Of a DNA stretch of 64,000 nucleotides, positions 9,161-17,927 are shown in pieces. The translations under genes were made by a program, and so were the position numbers. Positions within the stretch are counted from its first letter, which is position 1; every line of letters begins with the position of its first letter. A model generated the notes under the pieces. The model was given only the letters and a program-made list of their open reading frames with translations. It made no database searches and was not told the origin of the DNA. The stretch is from Myxococcota bacterium (GTDB lineage Bacteria > Myxococcota_A > Polyangia > Polyangiales > Polyangiaceae), in NCBI GenBank assembly GCA_963169915.1, contig CAUJEM010000125.1, positions 26,627 through 90,626 of the forward strand. Reading direction: 5' to 3'.

Positions 9161-9462
9161 GTGCCGATGGGCTTGATCTTCAGCAGGCCAGGCCCCGGCT
9201 TGACCTTGGCTTGGCAGGCCAGGCGGCTGGAGGCTGGGCCCTCGAGGACGTCCAGCAGATCCTGCTCTTCCTCTGCTGGTGGCTCCAGCAGCTCGGCGCC
9301 CTCGACCACCTCGATCTGGCACGTGGCACAGCTCGCCGAGCGACAAGAGAACGGGACGGGCGCGCGCTGGCGATCACAAATATCGATGAGCGCCCCTCCC
9401 GAAGGCGCCTCCAGGGTCTTGCTGGCCCCGGCGCTGGTCTCGACGACGACGATGGTCGGCAC
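9157..9462 (-). CDS. [2Fe-2S] ferredoxin
   Basis: 101 aa plant/adrenodoxin-like electron carrier. Cluster ligands follow the pattern C-x5-C-x2-C (SCRSASCATC, residues about 40-49) plus a distal Cys in RLACQAKV (about 83). It is coupled by a 4-bp overlap to the following PHP-type hydrolase, which is itself not expected to need electrons, so the partner may be an oxidoreductase elsewhere. An acidic insert (EEEQDLLD) precedes the last ligand. Confidence 0.88.
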   Translation of the reverse strand: MPTIVVVETSAGASKTLEAPSGGALIDICDRQRAPVPFSCRSASCATCQIEVVEGAELLEPPAEEEQDLLDVLEGPASSRLACQAKVKPGPGLLKIKPIGT

Positions 9463-9630
9463 GCCGGCAGGCTAACCAGCGCGGTGCGCGCTGACAACCA
9501 CCGCCCGCTCGAGCCAAAGGTTCGGCGCGGGGGCGCATGGCGACGCGCCCCTCGAGCACGGCCCGCGCCGCCGCGCCGCAGCTCCGTCGAGGGCCTGTCA
9601 GGCCCGCCCAGCCGGTGTAAGCTGCGCCCC

Positions 9631-10056
9631 ATGTCAATCAGCCCGATGCAAGCGGCCGACCTCGACGCCGTGGGACAGCTCTACCTCGACGCCTACGCGG
9701 TGAAGGACTGGTCGCTCGAGGGAGCGGTGCGCTACGTGAAGAAGTTCTTCGACTTTGAGCCCGAGCGCTGCCGCGTCGTTCGCGAAGAGGACGGCAGCAT
9801 CACCGGTGCCATCCTCGGCTTCACCTTCGAGCGCGAGAAGGGCATGACGCTCTTCATCCAGGAGCTCATCGTGGCGCCCTCCGCGCGCAACCGCGGCTAC
9901 GGCAAGAAGCTGGTGAGCGCGCTGCGAGAGAGCACCAGCCACCGCGGCAAGGTCCGGGTGAAGCCGCTCGTCAAGGCTGACACCAGCGTCCTCAACTTCT
10001 ACAATTCGCTCGGCTTCGAGCGAGACAAAGTGGTCAGCTTCACCATCGAGGACTAG
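9631..10056 (+). CDS. GNAT-family N-acetyltransferase
   Basis: 141 aa. The acetyl-CoA-binding motif is visible as ELIVAPSARNRGYGKKLVSA (about residues 80-100), followed by NFYNSLGFERD, the usual C-terminal GNAT signature. ATG 9631 begins the domain directly; the longer open frame upstream lacks similarity. It converges on the patatin gene, and the two stop regions overlap by 4 bp. Substrate unknown. Confidence 0.85.
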   Translation: MSISPMQAADLDAVGQLYLDAYAVKDWSLEGAVRYVKKFFDFEPERCRVVREEDGSITGAILGFTFEREKGMTLFIQELIVAPSARNRGYGKKLVSALRESTSHRGKVRVKPLVKADTSVLNFYNSLGFERDKVVSFTIED

Positions 10057-11351
10057 GCGCCGCGGCGCGTGGGCTCCGCAAAGAACTGCTGGATGTCGGC
10101 CGCGCGACTCAGCGCGTCCGCGCGGCCCATCTCCACCAGCTCCCCCGCGAACTCTCCGTCGAACAGTAGGTAGCTAGCCAGGTCCGCCTCCACGAAGGAG
10201 CTGAGGTCACCGCGGCTCGCCAGGTGCCGGCTGAGCCAGGTGCTCGAGCCCACCCGCGAGACGAGGCGCCGCAAGTGCTCACCCGCCACTCGGCCGATGT
10301 CGCGCGTCGGGTGAAACACGAGCGTGCGGATCCTGCGGTAGGGAGCGCCCCGGGTCTCCATCAGGGTGCGCTGGACCCCCTCGAGCTCTCGACGATCCAA
10401 GGTGTTCTCCACCGTCTCCATCAGCCGGTTGAGGCGCTCGAGCACCTGCAAATCATAGGCGACTGGGTCGAGCAGCAGCGCGTTGAGGAGCTTGCCCGCC
10501 AAGAAACCCAAGCTCGGATAGTGATCGAGCTCCACCTCCGCCGGCAAGGGTCGGAAGCGCTCCGAGAGGAGCGAGATGACGACGATGCGCGTCGCGCCCG
10601 CGCGCAGCGCTGGCGCGATGGGGGTGTTGAAGCGGAGGCCACCATCGCTGTAGTAGCTGCGCCCCACGCGGCGTGCTGGGAAGACGACCGGGATGGCCGC
10701 GGAGGCGAGCACGTGCTCGGGGGTGATGCGCTCACGTCGGACGATGTGCCGAGGCGCGCGCGGCTCACGGTAGATCACCCCAGGCGCGAGGTGCGTGAAC
10801 AGCGTGGTGTTCCCGCTGGCCACGTTGAGCGCCGCGATGATGAGCGCCCGGACGGTGCCGGCGCCGATGTTGGCGTCGAGCGCTCGCCAGTCCGCGGCGG
10901 TCTTGATGAGCTCCTCGAGCGGGCGCGGATCGACCAGCGAGCGCCCTACGCGCTCGGGGGGTGGGGCGCCCCAGCGTAGGCGCGCCCGCCGCAGGAGCTC
11001 TCCTCCGGGCAAGACGCTCCAGGGGTTGAGCCGGAGGTGGTCACGGATGTCGAGGCGCTTGTAGACGCGCACCAGCTCCTCGGCGCCCAAGTGCCCCTGC
11101 TGCGCGTTCGACGCGAAGAACGCGGCGTTGATGGCGCCCACGGACGTCCCCGTGAAGACCTTGAACGGAGAGGGGTCCGTCGCGTGCAGACCGAGCACCT
11201 CCACGATGCCCGCCACGACCCCCGCCTCGTAGGCGCCGCGCACCCCTCCCCCGGACATGACGAGCCCCGTCACCTCCCGCTTTGGCGTCGGCGAGAGGCT
11301 CAGCGGCGGGGGCTCCAGTGAGGCCCGGAGTGGCTCAGGCACGTCCGTCAC
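10053..11351 (-). CDS. Patatin-like phospholipase
   Basis: 432 aa Ser-Asp dyad lipid acyl hydrolase. The oxyanion hole GGGVRGAYEAG is near residues 34-44, the nucleophile elbow is GTSVGA near 69-74, and the catalytic Asp lies in SDGGLRF near 238. The central region (RRERITPEHVLASAAIP) matches the family's ASxAxP motif. Starts at GTG 11351. No signal peptide is seen, so it is probably cytoplasmic or peripheral. The C-terminal 150 residues are outside the core patatin fold. Confidence 0.9.
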   Translation of the reverse strand: MTDVPEPLRASLEPPPLSLSPTPKREVTGLVMSGGGVRGAYEAGVVAGIVEVLGLHATDPSPFKVFTGTSVGAINAAFFASNAQQGHLGAEELVRVYKRLDIRDHLRLNPWSVLPGGELLRRARLRWGAPPPERVGRSLVDPRPLEELIKTAADWRALDANIGAGTVRALIIAALNVASGNTTLFTHLAPGVIYREPRAPRHIVRRERITPEHVLASAAIPVVFPARRVGRSYYSDGGLRFNTPIAPALRAGATRIVVISLLSERFRPLPAEVELDHYPSLGFLAGKLLNALLLDPVAYDLQVLERLNRLMETVENTLDRRELEGVQRTLMETRGAPYRRIRTLVFHPTRDIGRVAGEHLRRLVSRVGSSTWLSRHLASRGDLSSFVEADLASYLLFDGEFAGELVEMGRADALSRAADIQQFFAEPTRRGA

Positions 11352-11406
11352 GACGCCTCAATCTACCGAGAAGCGCGCTGTGCGTCACCCATCGAACACC
11401 GACGAC

Positions 11407-11961
11407 TCAGACTGGCCAGTGGTAGAGCATGAAGTACACGGCCACGCCGCTGGCGGACACGAACAGCCATATGGGCAGCGCCCAGCGGGCAATCCGCCGA
11501 TGCGCCGCGATCCTCCCCGTCCGCCCTCGGTACACGGTCAGCAGCGCCAAAGGGACGACGGGCGCGGCCATGGCAATGTGCGGGAGGAGCAGCGAGAAAT
11601 AGAGCGTGCGAGCGAGCCCCTGACCCTGAAACTTCACCGTGCCCACCTGCGCGTGGTGCGCCAAGTAGGTGAGCAGAAAGACGCAGGAGAGGGCGAAGGC
11701 CGCCATCATGCAGCGCCGATGGTGGACCACGGCCCGGCGCTTGATGAACACGGTGCCCGCCACGAGCAGGAGCGTGATGGTGCCGTTGAGCAGGGCGCCC
11801 AGGGAGGCGAGCAGGGTGGGGCCGCTGGGCGCGGCGCGCGGTGCGGGCACGGTGAGCGCCAGCAGCACCAACCCCAAAATGACGACGGTGACTCCGGAGA
11901 AGAGCCAGCGCAGCCGGGGGGACTCCACCGGGCTCACCGGCTCTTCGGAGGGTAGAGACAT
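11407..11961 (-). CDS. DUF420-family integral membrane protein
   Basis: 184 aa with five predicted membrane segments. His residues in the helices and loops (HHRRCMMAAF, LAHHAQ, LLPHIAMA, HRRIARW) match the DUF420 pattern, a family often associated with cytochrome oxidase assembly. ATG 11961 is chosen; a GTG eight codons upstream is also possible. No respiratory genes are adjacent here, so a role in haem-copper oxidase biogenesis is a family-level guess. Confidence 0.75.
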   Translation of the reverse strand: MSLPSEEPVSPVESPRLRWLFSGVTVVILGLVLLALTVPAPRAAPSGPTLLASLGALLNGTITLLLVAGTVFIKRRAVVHHRRCMMAAFALSCVFLLTYLAHHAQVGTVKFQGQGLARTLYFSLLLPHIAMAAPVVPLALLTVYRGRTGRIAAHRRIARWALPIWLFVSASGVAVYFMLYHWPV

Positions 11962-12019
11962 GGCGTGGGGCGACGTGAGCGGCACCCGCTGGGCGCCGGC
12001 GAGGCCAGGGGGTGAAGGG

Positions 12020-13657
12020 TTACTTGCAGGGGTTGATGAAGGTACCGCAGTTGCTCTTGGGCTTCGGCGTGAGAGGGCCCGTGGTCTTCTTCTGCTCCAC
12101 CAGCGTCACCTCGTGCTTCTGAGCCTCTCCCGCCTCGACGGTGAGCTTCACCGTGGCGGGGGCGTGCCCCGGCTTGGAGAAGACGCAGCGGTGGCCCCCC
12201 GCCGTCAGCCGCAGCGCCGAGTCCTTCAGCTCGACCGCCTTGCCATCGCACTGCACGCTCCCGCAGTCCGGCTTGCACTCGAAGCTGATGAGTGCGTCGG
12301 TGGCGGGGGCCGCCGGGGGGGGCTGCTCGGCGACTGCAGCGCTCGCCGGGGGGGGCGCCACGGCCTCGACCGCGCTGGCGGCGGCCTGTGCCGCGGCGGC
12401 GCTCGCCGCCGCCGAAGCGCTGGCGGCCTGCGCCGCCGCCGAAGCGCTGGCAGCGCTCGCCTCGGCGAGCCGGCTCGCTTGCCCCCGCTGATAGAGCAGC
12501 CAGCCACCGCCGCCGCCGAGGCCGCACAAGAGCAGCGCCCCGACGACGAGGAGCGGGAGCATCAGGCCCCGCTTCGTGGGCACGCCCGCCAAGGCGAGCT
12601 CCTCGCTCGTCTGTGGCCCCGCCGTGCTCGCGGCCTGCACCGCAGCGGGAGCGTCGAACCCCATCATCGGCGGCGCCGAGGTCGGCTGCGCCATCGCGCC
12701 AGCCGGCGTCCCGTAGTCGAGCGACGTCGCCGAAGGCGGCGCGATGGGGCCGATGTCTCCCATGATCATGGTGCCGCCGAGCGCCCGCTGCGGCGTCCCC
12801 GGCCTGGGCCCAGCGAGCGCAGCGAAGGCGCCCGCCAGCTCCGAGACGCTGGCGTAGCGGTCCGCTGGCATCGGCGCCAACGCGCGGGCAAAGAAGGCGT
12901 CCCACGCCGGGGCCAGGTGTGCCCCGAGCCGCTGCGCTTGCTGGGCCGCCGACGCGATGGGGACCTGCAGCTCAGCCCAGAGCGCGTTGATGTCGAGCCC
13001 CTGGGGGCTGGGCTGCGCCGACAGCAAGGGCGAGCGACCCGTGAGCGCATAGAACGCCAAGGCGCCAGCCGCGTACACGTCCATGCTGGGCTGCGCGGGC
13101 TGCGCGATGTTGGCCGCGTCCGGCCCACAGAAGCCGGGCTCCCCGCCCCAACCGGGCTCCACGAGCGCCCGCGCCGCCGCCACGCCGAAGTCCCCGACGC
13201 GCACCACGCCCAGATCTCCGTTCACGAAGACGTTGTCCGGCCCGAGGCTCCGGTGCACGAGCTGCCGCGCGTGGGCCGCCGAGAGCGCCTCGGCCAGGGC
13301 CGTGAGCAGCCGTGAGGTCTGTCCGGCGTCCAGCGGCCCAGCGCCAACGCGCTGGCGTAGGCTCATCAGCTCCACCTTGGCGCTGACCGCGTAGGCGACC
13401 CCAAGCTGCGGGTCCACCTCCACCTCCAGCGTCCGCAGGACGTGCGCCTCGGGGAGGGCCTGCGTGGCCTGCGCGTCCTGCTTCAGCGCTTGCCAGGCCG
13501 CTGGGTTCTGCGTGAGCGCCGCCAAGAACACCGTGACGGTGTAGGCCTGTCCCGTGGCGTCGCGTGCTTCATACCGGTGCCCCATGGGCAGCGCCTGCAC
13601 CTCGGCGACGAGCTGCCAGCGCCCCGATAAAATCGTGCCGAGCGCCGGCTGGGTCAA
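12020..13657 (-). CDS. Membrane-anchored Ser/Thr pseudokinase with PEGA-like C-terminal domain
   Basis: 545 aa. An N-terminal kinase-like fold (about 1-280) keeps DFG (156-158) and a C-lobe layout, but the catalytic Asp of HRD is Ser (HRS, 135-137), the beta-3 Lys position reads VTVF (Phe44), and the Gly-rich loop is absent. It should not catalyse normally. A Gly/Leu-rich membrane segment (about 365-390) follows, then an Ala/Ser linker and a PEGA-like beta-domain with four Cys (FECKPDCGSVQCDG). The TTG start is supported by GGAGG six nt upstream and by a TTGA overlap with the preceding lipoprotein's stop. Probably a scaffold or sensor. Confidence 0.8.
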   Translation of the reverse strand: MTQPALGTILSGRWQLVAEVQALPMGHRYEARDATGQAYTVTVFLAALTQNPAAWQALKQDAQATQALPEAHVLRTLEVEVDPQLGVAYAVSAKVELMSLRQRVGAGPLDAGQTSRLLTALAEALSAAHARQLVHRSLGPDNVFVNGDLGVVRVGDFGVAAARALVEPGWGGEPGFCGPDAANIAQPAQPSMDVYAAGALAFYALTGRSPLLSAQPSPQGLDINALWAELQVPIASAAQQAQRLGAHLAPAWDAFFARALAPMPADRYASVSELAGAFAALAGPRPGTPQRALGGTMIMGDIGPIAPPSATSLDYGTPAGAMAQPTSAPPMMGFDAPAAVQAASTAGPQTSEELALAGVPTKRGLMLPLLVVGALLLCGLGGGGGWLLYQRGQASRLAEASAASASAAAQAASASAAASAAAAQAAASAVEAVAPPPASAAVAEQPPPAAPATDALISFECKPDCGSVQCDGKAVELKDSALRLTAGGHRCVFSKPGHAPATVKLTVEAGEAQKHEVTLVEQKKTTGPLTPKPKSNCGTFINPCK

Positions 13658-14316
13658 AGCTTCCCTCCGAGCGTCTGGACCGCCTTCATGACCTCGGCCG
13701 CGAGCTCCGGCGTGCTCCCCTCGAGCACGAAGGCCAGGCCGACCACGGGCGGCCCGTCGTGCTCCGCCGCGATCACGAGCAGCGTCCCGGGGCGCCCCTT
13801 CATGGTGGGCTGGGCAGGCTTCTGCGTCGCCTTGCTGACCTCCCAGAGCCTCACCTTGGCGCCGCGCGCCTCGACGCGGGAGTCGGGCTTACCGAGCCGC
13901 CTCCGCAGCACGTCCGTCTTGACCTGCGCCACCTCGAGCCGCGTCATGAGCGCGGGCAAGGCGGCGAAGACGTCGTCCGGCTGGGTGCCACGGGCCGCCA
14001 CCCAAGCGAGCGCGGCGCTCTCGGTCGCGTGGAAGCTGACCGGCCCGGCCGCTTCCGTCGCGTAGTGCCACCCGGTCGGTGGCTGGACCCAGAGGCCCGT
14101 CTCAGCGATGGGCTGCTGCGTCTGGGCATCTGCCGTGCACCCCTCGCTCAGGCTCTCGCACTTGGGAGGAGGAGGAGGTTCCGGTGGCTTCGGTGACGAG
14201 GCGATGGGCGCGGTGGGCGCCGCCGCCACCGGCGCCTCCGCGGGACGGCGCCGGCAGCCGCCGAGCGTGAGGCCAACGATCAACCCAACGAACAGGAGAG
14301 GCTTGAAGTAGGTCAT
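13654..14316 (-). CDS. Lipoprotein coupled to the pseudokinase
   Basis: 220 aa. Signal peptide with lipobox TLGGC, then a Pro/Ala spacer including EPPPPPK and a globular C-terminal domain of about 150 residues (GLWVQPPTGWHYA... through LVFVLEGSTPE-like strands). ATG 14316 is used; GTG 14328 is an alternative. The stop overlaps the pseudokinase start (TTGA), so the pair is translated together. The lipoprotein could present a ligand to the pseudokinase's periplasmic domain. No family is recognised. Confidence 0.65.
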   Translation of the reverse strand: MTYFKPLLFVGLIVGLTLGGCRRRPAEAPVAAAPTAPIASSPKPPEPPPPPKCESLSEGCTADAQTQQPIAETGLWVQPPTGWHYATEAAGPVSFHATESAALAWVAARGTQPDDVFAALPALMTRLEVAQVKTDVLRRRLGKPDSRVEARGAKVRLWEVSKATQKPAQPTMKGRPGTLLVIAAEHDGPPVVGLAFVLEGSTPELAAEVMKAVQTLGGKL

Positions 14317-14408
14317 CGGACGGCGCACAGCTTAGGCCAGCGCCTGGCCCCTGGGTAGGCGACCCCCCTCGTTTCCGCGCCGACCTCGGGGTCACCCGAC
14401 CGGGAGCC

Positions 14409-14810
14409 TCAGCCGGCCGCCAACCGCCGAGCCACCTCGGCGGCCAGCGCCACGTCCGCCGGCACCCACTCCAAAGTGAGTAGCTCCGCTGCGGTGCACC
14501 ACCGCGAGGCCTGGTGCTCTCGAAGCTCGGGCTGCTGCCCCACGGCGAAGACCTCGAAGAGCACCACGCGCACGGGGCGCCCCCCAGGGGTCCGCCCCAC
14601 GCTCTCCGCCCACCGCGCTCCAACGGTGGCCTGCAGCCCCAGCTCCTCGGAGAGCTCCCGCCGGAGCGCCTGGGCAAGCGTCTCCCCGGGCTCCACCTTG
14701 CCCCCTGGGAACTCCCAGCGCCGCTCGTGAGCGGAGCCCTCGGGTCGCTGCGCCGCGAAGCAACGGCCACGGTCGCACCAGGCCGCCGACACCACCAGTA
14801 GTTCCTGCAC
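14409..14810 (-). CDS. Nudix hydrolase, MutT (8-oxo-dGTP diphosphatase)-like
   Basis: 133 aa. The Nudix box is complete: GGKVEPGE...RELSEELGL fits G-x5-E-x7-REUxEExGU. The spacing and the RRWEFPGGK lead-in match MutT proteins that remove oxidised dGTP. The GTG start at 14810 gives the right domain boundary; the longer open frame would cover the divergent corA start. Specificity for 8-oxo-dGTP rather than another nucleotide is inferred. Confidence 0.85.
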   Translation of the reverse strand: MQELLVVSAAWCDRGRCFAAQRPEGSAHERRWEFPGGKVEPGETLAQALRRELSEELGLQATVGARWAESVGRTPGGRPVRVVLFEVFAVGQQPELREHQASRWCTAAELLTLEWVPADVALAAEVARRLAAG

Positions 14811-14859
14811 CGCGGGCCAGCGTATGATGCGCCCGGCGCCGACGCCAGCCTCCACCCCC

Positions 14860-15822
14860 ATGCTGCGGATCCTCGACATCAGCGAGGCGGACACGACGGC
14901 CGCCGCCAGCGACCACTCGCTCTTGGTGCGCCCGCCGCTCGGGGTCACCCGCTGGATCGACCTCACCGCGCCCACCACCGAAGAGCTCGAGCGCCTGCGG
15001 GTCGGCTTCGATTTCCATCCCCTCGCCATCGAGGACTGCGCCCAATTCGATCAACGCCCCAAGCTCGAAGAGTACCAAGATCACCTCTTCATCGTGACGC
15101 ACACCTTCGAGAGCGCAGGCGACGCCATCCCCAAGCTCAGCCTCGAGCTGCACGCCTTCCTCGGCCAGCGCTACCTCGTGACCGTGCACGACGACCCCTG
15201 CGCTACGCTCGATCAGGTCTTCGCGCGGGCGGGGAGAGAGCCGCGCCTCGGCCAGCGCGGGCCCGACTACCTCTACTATCTCGTGGCGGACGCCTTGGCG
15301 GACGCCAACCTCCCCGTCCTGGATCTCATCACGGAGGAGATGGCGCACATCGAGGACGCCACCGTCGGGCACGCCCCCAGCAAGCAGGACATCGCGCTCA
15401 TCCTCACCCTCAAGCGCGAGCTGCTGGCCATGCGCCGCGTCATCGCACCTCAGCGCGAGGTCTTCGCGCGGCTCGCCAAGAGCGACATCCCCCAGGTCAG
15501 TGAGCGCACCGCTCCCTATTTCCGCGAGGTCTTCGACGCCGTCCTGCGCGTCACCGACGGCATCGAGGCCGCCCGAGAGCAGCTCACCAGCACCATGAAC
15601 GCCCACTTCGCCGTCGTCTCCAACCGCACGAACGAGGTGATGAAGAGCCTGACGCTGTTGTCGGCCATCTTCCTCCCGCTGACGTTCATCACGGGCTTCT
15701 TCGGTCAGAATTTCACGCACCTCCCGTTCGACTCCAAGCTGCTCTTGGGGGTCATGGGGCTCACCTGTCTCGGGGTGCCCGCCGTCATGCTCTGGTGGTT
15801 TCGGCGCCACCACTGGCTCTGA
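14860..15822 (+). CDS. corA: CorA-family Mg2+/divalent cation channel
   Basis: 320 aa from ATG 14860; ATG 14824 would leave only 13 bp to the divergent Nudix gene. A long cytosolic alpha/beta plus helical domain precedes two C-terminal membrane helices (about residues 265-285 and 298-316). The signature loop after TM1 reads GFFGQNF where the classical motif is GMN, a variant common in the wider 2-TM-GxN family, so Zn2+ or other cations are possible. The following membrane gene starts 2 bp after the stop. Confidence 0.85.
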   Translation: MLRILDISEADTTAAASDHSLLVRPPLGVTRWIDLTAPTTEELERLRVGFDFHPLAIEDCAQFDQRPKLEEYQDHLFIVTHTFESAGDAIPKLSLELHAFLGQRYLVTVHDDPCATLDQVFARAGREPRLGQRGPDYLYYLVADALADANLPVLDLITEEMAHIEDATVGHAPSKQDIALILTLKRELLAMRRVIAPQREVFARLAKSDIPQVSERTAPYFREVFDAVLRVTDGIEAAREQLTSTMNAHFAVVSNRTNEVMKSLTLLSAIFLPLTFITGFFGQNFTHLPFDSKLLLGVMGLTCLGVPAVMLWWFRRHHWL

Positions 15823-15824
15823 CC

Positions 15825-16520
15825 ATGACCGGGACGCTCGCCATCAAGACCCCTCGGCGGGGCACCTGGAGCCACGCTCGGCTGCCGCTAGCCCTGCTGG
15901 GCGCGTTCTGCCTCCTCAGCGTGGTCACGCTCTGGGCGCCGCCGGCGGGGCGCGTCAGCTGGCTCTTGGAGGTCGGGCCTGGCGTCGCTGGGGTGGTGGT
16001 CCTCCTCGCGGTGTACCGGCGCTTCCCCATGAGCCACCTCGTCTACGGCATGGTGTTCCTCCACCTCTGCGTGCTCCTCTACGGCGGCTACTACACCTAC
16101 GCGCTCACCCCGCTCGGTGACTGGGCCAAGGAGACCTTCCAGCTCTCACGCAACCACTACGATCGCGTCGGGCACGTCGCGCTCGGCGTCTTCCCTGCCT
16201 TCATCGTGCGGGAGGTGTTGCTCCGGCGCACCCCGCTCGAGCGAGGAGGCTGGCTCTATTTTCTCATCGTCAGCGTGGTGCTCGCCATCGCGGCGTTCTG
16301 GGAGCTGCTCGAGTGGTGGGTCACCCTGGTCGTCGCCTCGGACACGGGCACCGCCTTCCTCGGCTCGCAGGGCGATGTCTGGGATGCCCAGTGGGACATG
16401 CTGTTGGCGCAGCTCGGGGCCATGCTGGCCTTACCGCTGCTCAGCAGCGCCCACGATCGTTCCATCGCGAAGATCCCCGTGGACCACGCGGCGCCAGCCC
16501 GCTCCGGGGCGCCTCACTGA
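15825..16520 (+). CDS. DUF2238 (YjdF-like) membrane protein
   Basis: 231 aa with six predicted membrane segments. The family fingerprint is clear: SRNHYDRVGH, FWELLEWW and FLGSQGDVWDAQWDM. ATG 15825 lies 2 bp after the corA stop, so the two are probably cotranscribed. The conserved acidic and His residues suggest a metal site or enzymatic role in the membrane, but the family has no established function that I know. It overlaps the convergent PHAX-domain gene end by 7 bp. Confidence 0.8.
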   Translation: MTGTLAIKTPRRGTWSHARLPLALLGAFCLLSVVTLWAPPAGRVSWLLEVGPGVAGVVVLLAVYRRFPMSHLVYGMVFLHLCVLLYGGYYTYALTPLGDWAKETFQLSRNHYDRVGHVALGVFPAFIVREVLLRRTPLERGGWLYFLIVSVVLAIAAFWELLEWWVTLVVASDTGTAFLGSQGDVWDAQWDMLLAQLGAMLALPLLSSAHDRSIAKIPVDHAAPARSGAPH

Positions 16521-17488
16521 GGCCCGAAGCGGCGCAGGAGCGCCTCCAGCGCTTGCTGGCGGAGCAGCTCCCCGATGTCCTCCGCAAAGGCGCGGGCCAG
16601 CCGCTCGACCTCGGCCTCGAGATCCACCTCGCCGAGGCTCTCGGTCGCCGCCGGCAACACGAGCGACACCACCTCCTGCTCCGCCGACCCCCCGGTGCCC
16701 TCCCGTTCCACGTCGGGCGGCGCCACGCGCTGCGCCCGCGAGCTCCGAGCGCGCGCGGCGCGCGCCGGCTCCCCGCGCGACGCCGCTGGGCTCGCCTCTT
16801 GCTCCAAGAGCGACGGCGCGACGATGATGCGCCGGCGGCGCACGCCGAGCTCGGCCTCGACGGCGTGCTCCGCATCGTCGGGAGCCGGAGCATCGCCCTG
16901 GAGCGCAGCCTCCGGAGCCTCCGCAGGGAAGGCGCGCTCCAGCGCCGTCGGTAGGTGCAGTGAGCGGGCCGTCGGCGGGGGCACCGTCGGCGGGCGCGGC
17001 GGCAGGCCGGCGTCGGTGGGACGGGCCGCCGACGGCGCCGGGGCGGCGGCCTCTCCGACCGACGCGCCGCGCGGACGCGCCCGGAGGACTTGGACCTCCA
17101 CCGGTCGTGACGAGCTCGGCGGCGGCGGGATGGGGCGCGTGGAGCTCTCGCGCGAGCGCTGCTCGAGCAGCGCGGGATCGTCACTCCGGCGCACCTGGCT
17201 GTCCACGCCGAAGACGGTCCGACGATCCCGGCGGGAGAGCCGCCGCCGCGCGAGCACGAAGAAGACCCCTCCCAAGGAGCGGCGCTGGAGCCCGTCAGCC
17301 GTGAGCAGGCCCTCGCCGGCGTCGAGCCGCTGAGCCTCCTCCAGCAGCTCCCACGCGACCGCCTCGCCCAAGAGGGCGACGATCGACGTGAGCTGCTCGA
17401 GGGGCTTGCTCTCGCTCTCCCCGAGCGCTCCCGCGAGGCGCGCGGCGACGGCCGCCTGTGGCTCTGGTTGCTGGTCTTGCTCGCCCAC
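16514..17488 (-). CDS. PHAX RNA-binding-domain protein with long disordered linker
   Basis: 324 aa. Residues 30-90 match the PHAX (phosphorylated adaptor for RNA export) RNA-binding fold: a helical lead with LGEAVAWELLEEAQ, then the hallmark LLTADGLQRRSLGGVFFVL (61-79). PHAX domains in eukaryotes bind snRNA; bacterial copies are uncharacterised to my knowledge. A Pro/Ala/Arg-rich disordered region follows (90-270), then a C-terminal helix pair (DLEAEVERLARAF...LRRFG). The architecture suggests an RNA-associated adaptor. Nothing nearby except tRNA-Thr hints at its target. Confidence 0.7.
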   Translation of the reverse strand: MGEQDQQPEPQAAVAARLAGALGESESKPLEQLTSIVALLGEAVAWELLEEAQRLDAGEGLLTADGLQRRSLGGVFFVLARRRLSRRDRRTVFGVDSQVRRSDDPALLEQRSRESSTRPIPPPPSSSRPVEVQVLRARPRGASVGEAAAPAPSAARPTDAGLPPRPPTVPPPTARSLHLPTALERAFPAEAPEAALQGDAPAPDDAEHAVEAELGVRRRRIIVAPSLLEQEASPAASRGEPARAARARSSRAQRVAPPDVEREGTGGSAEQEVVSLVLPAATESLGEVDLEAEVERLARAFAEDIGELLRQQALEALLRRFGPQ

Positions 17489-17660
17489 TCAGCGACTCTC
17501 CGTCTGCACTGGGTACACCGCTCAACAGTTCAAGCATGGTCCCCAGTCTCGCGCCATCGGAAACCCAGCTCACCGGGCAGCGGGGGCTGGGTCCGTGACG
17601 AGCGTCGGCAGGGCGCCCCCTGCCGGTGGCCGTCGCGGGGTGGCAGAATGCCAGCCGCCC

Positions 17661-17735
17661 TGGAGCCGATTTGGGGATTTGAACCCCAGACCTGCGGTTT
17701 ACGAAACCGCTGCTCTACCGCTGAGCTAAATCGGC
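17661..17735 (-). tRNA. tRNA-Thr, anticodon CGU
   Basis: Read on the minus strand, the 75-nt sequence folds as a cloverleaf. Acceptor GCCGATT pairs with AATCGGC; the D-arm is GCTC/GAGC; the anticodon stem GCGGT/ACCGC encloses loop TTCGTAA with anticodon CGT; the T-arm is TGGGG-TTCAAAT-CCCCA. The discriminator is T and CCA is encoded. It reads codon ACG. The flanking gene-free stretches (17489-17660 and 17736-17927) hold nothing else I can support. Confidence 0.96.
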
Positions 17736-17927
17736 CGAAAAGCCGCGGCAGCATACGCTGGCGCGCGTCACGGTCAAGCACGGAAGCGGCTCCGCGAGCG
17801 GATCCTCCCGAAACCCAAGGGGGCTCCGGCCACGCGCCGAGCGCTCCCCAGGGCGGCGGCGCTCGGCGGAGCGCGGCGCCGCTGCCCTGGGCGCCCCCGG
17901 CGCCCTCCTGTATCATGCCACGCCCTC

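Noticed and set aside
7568..9346. 592-codon version of the PHP hydrolase
   Set aside because: The extra 62 N-terminal codons overlap the ferredoxin gene and are unconserved in style; GTG 9160 gives a signal peptide and a 4-bp coupled overlap.
10224..10979. 251-codon plus-strand frame inside the patatin gene
   Set aside because: It is antisense to a patatin with intact catalytic motifs; long antisense frames are expected in high-GC DNA.
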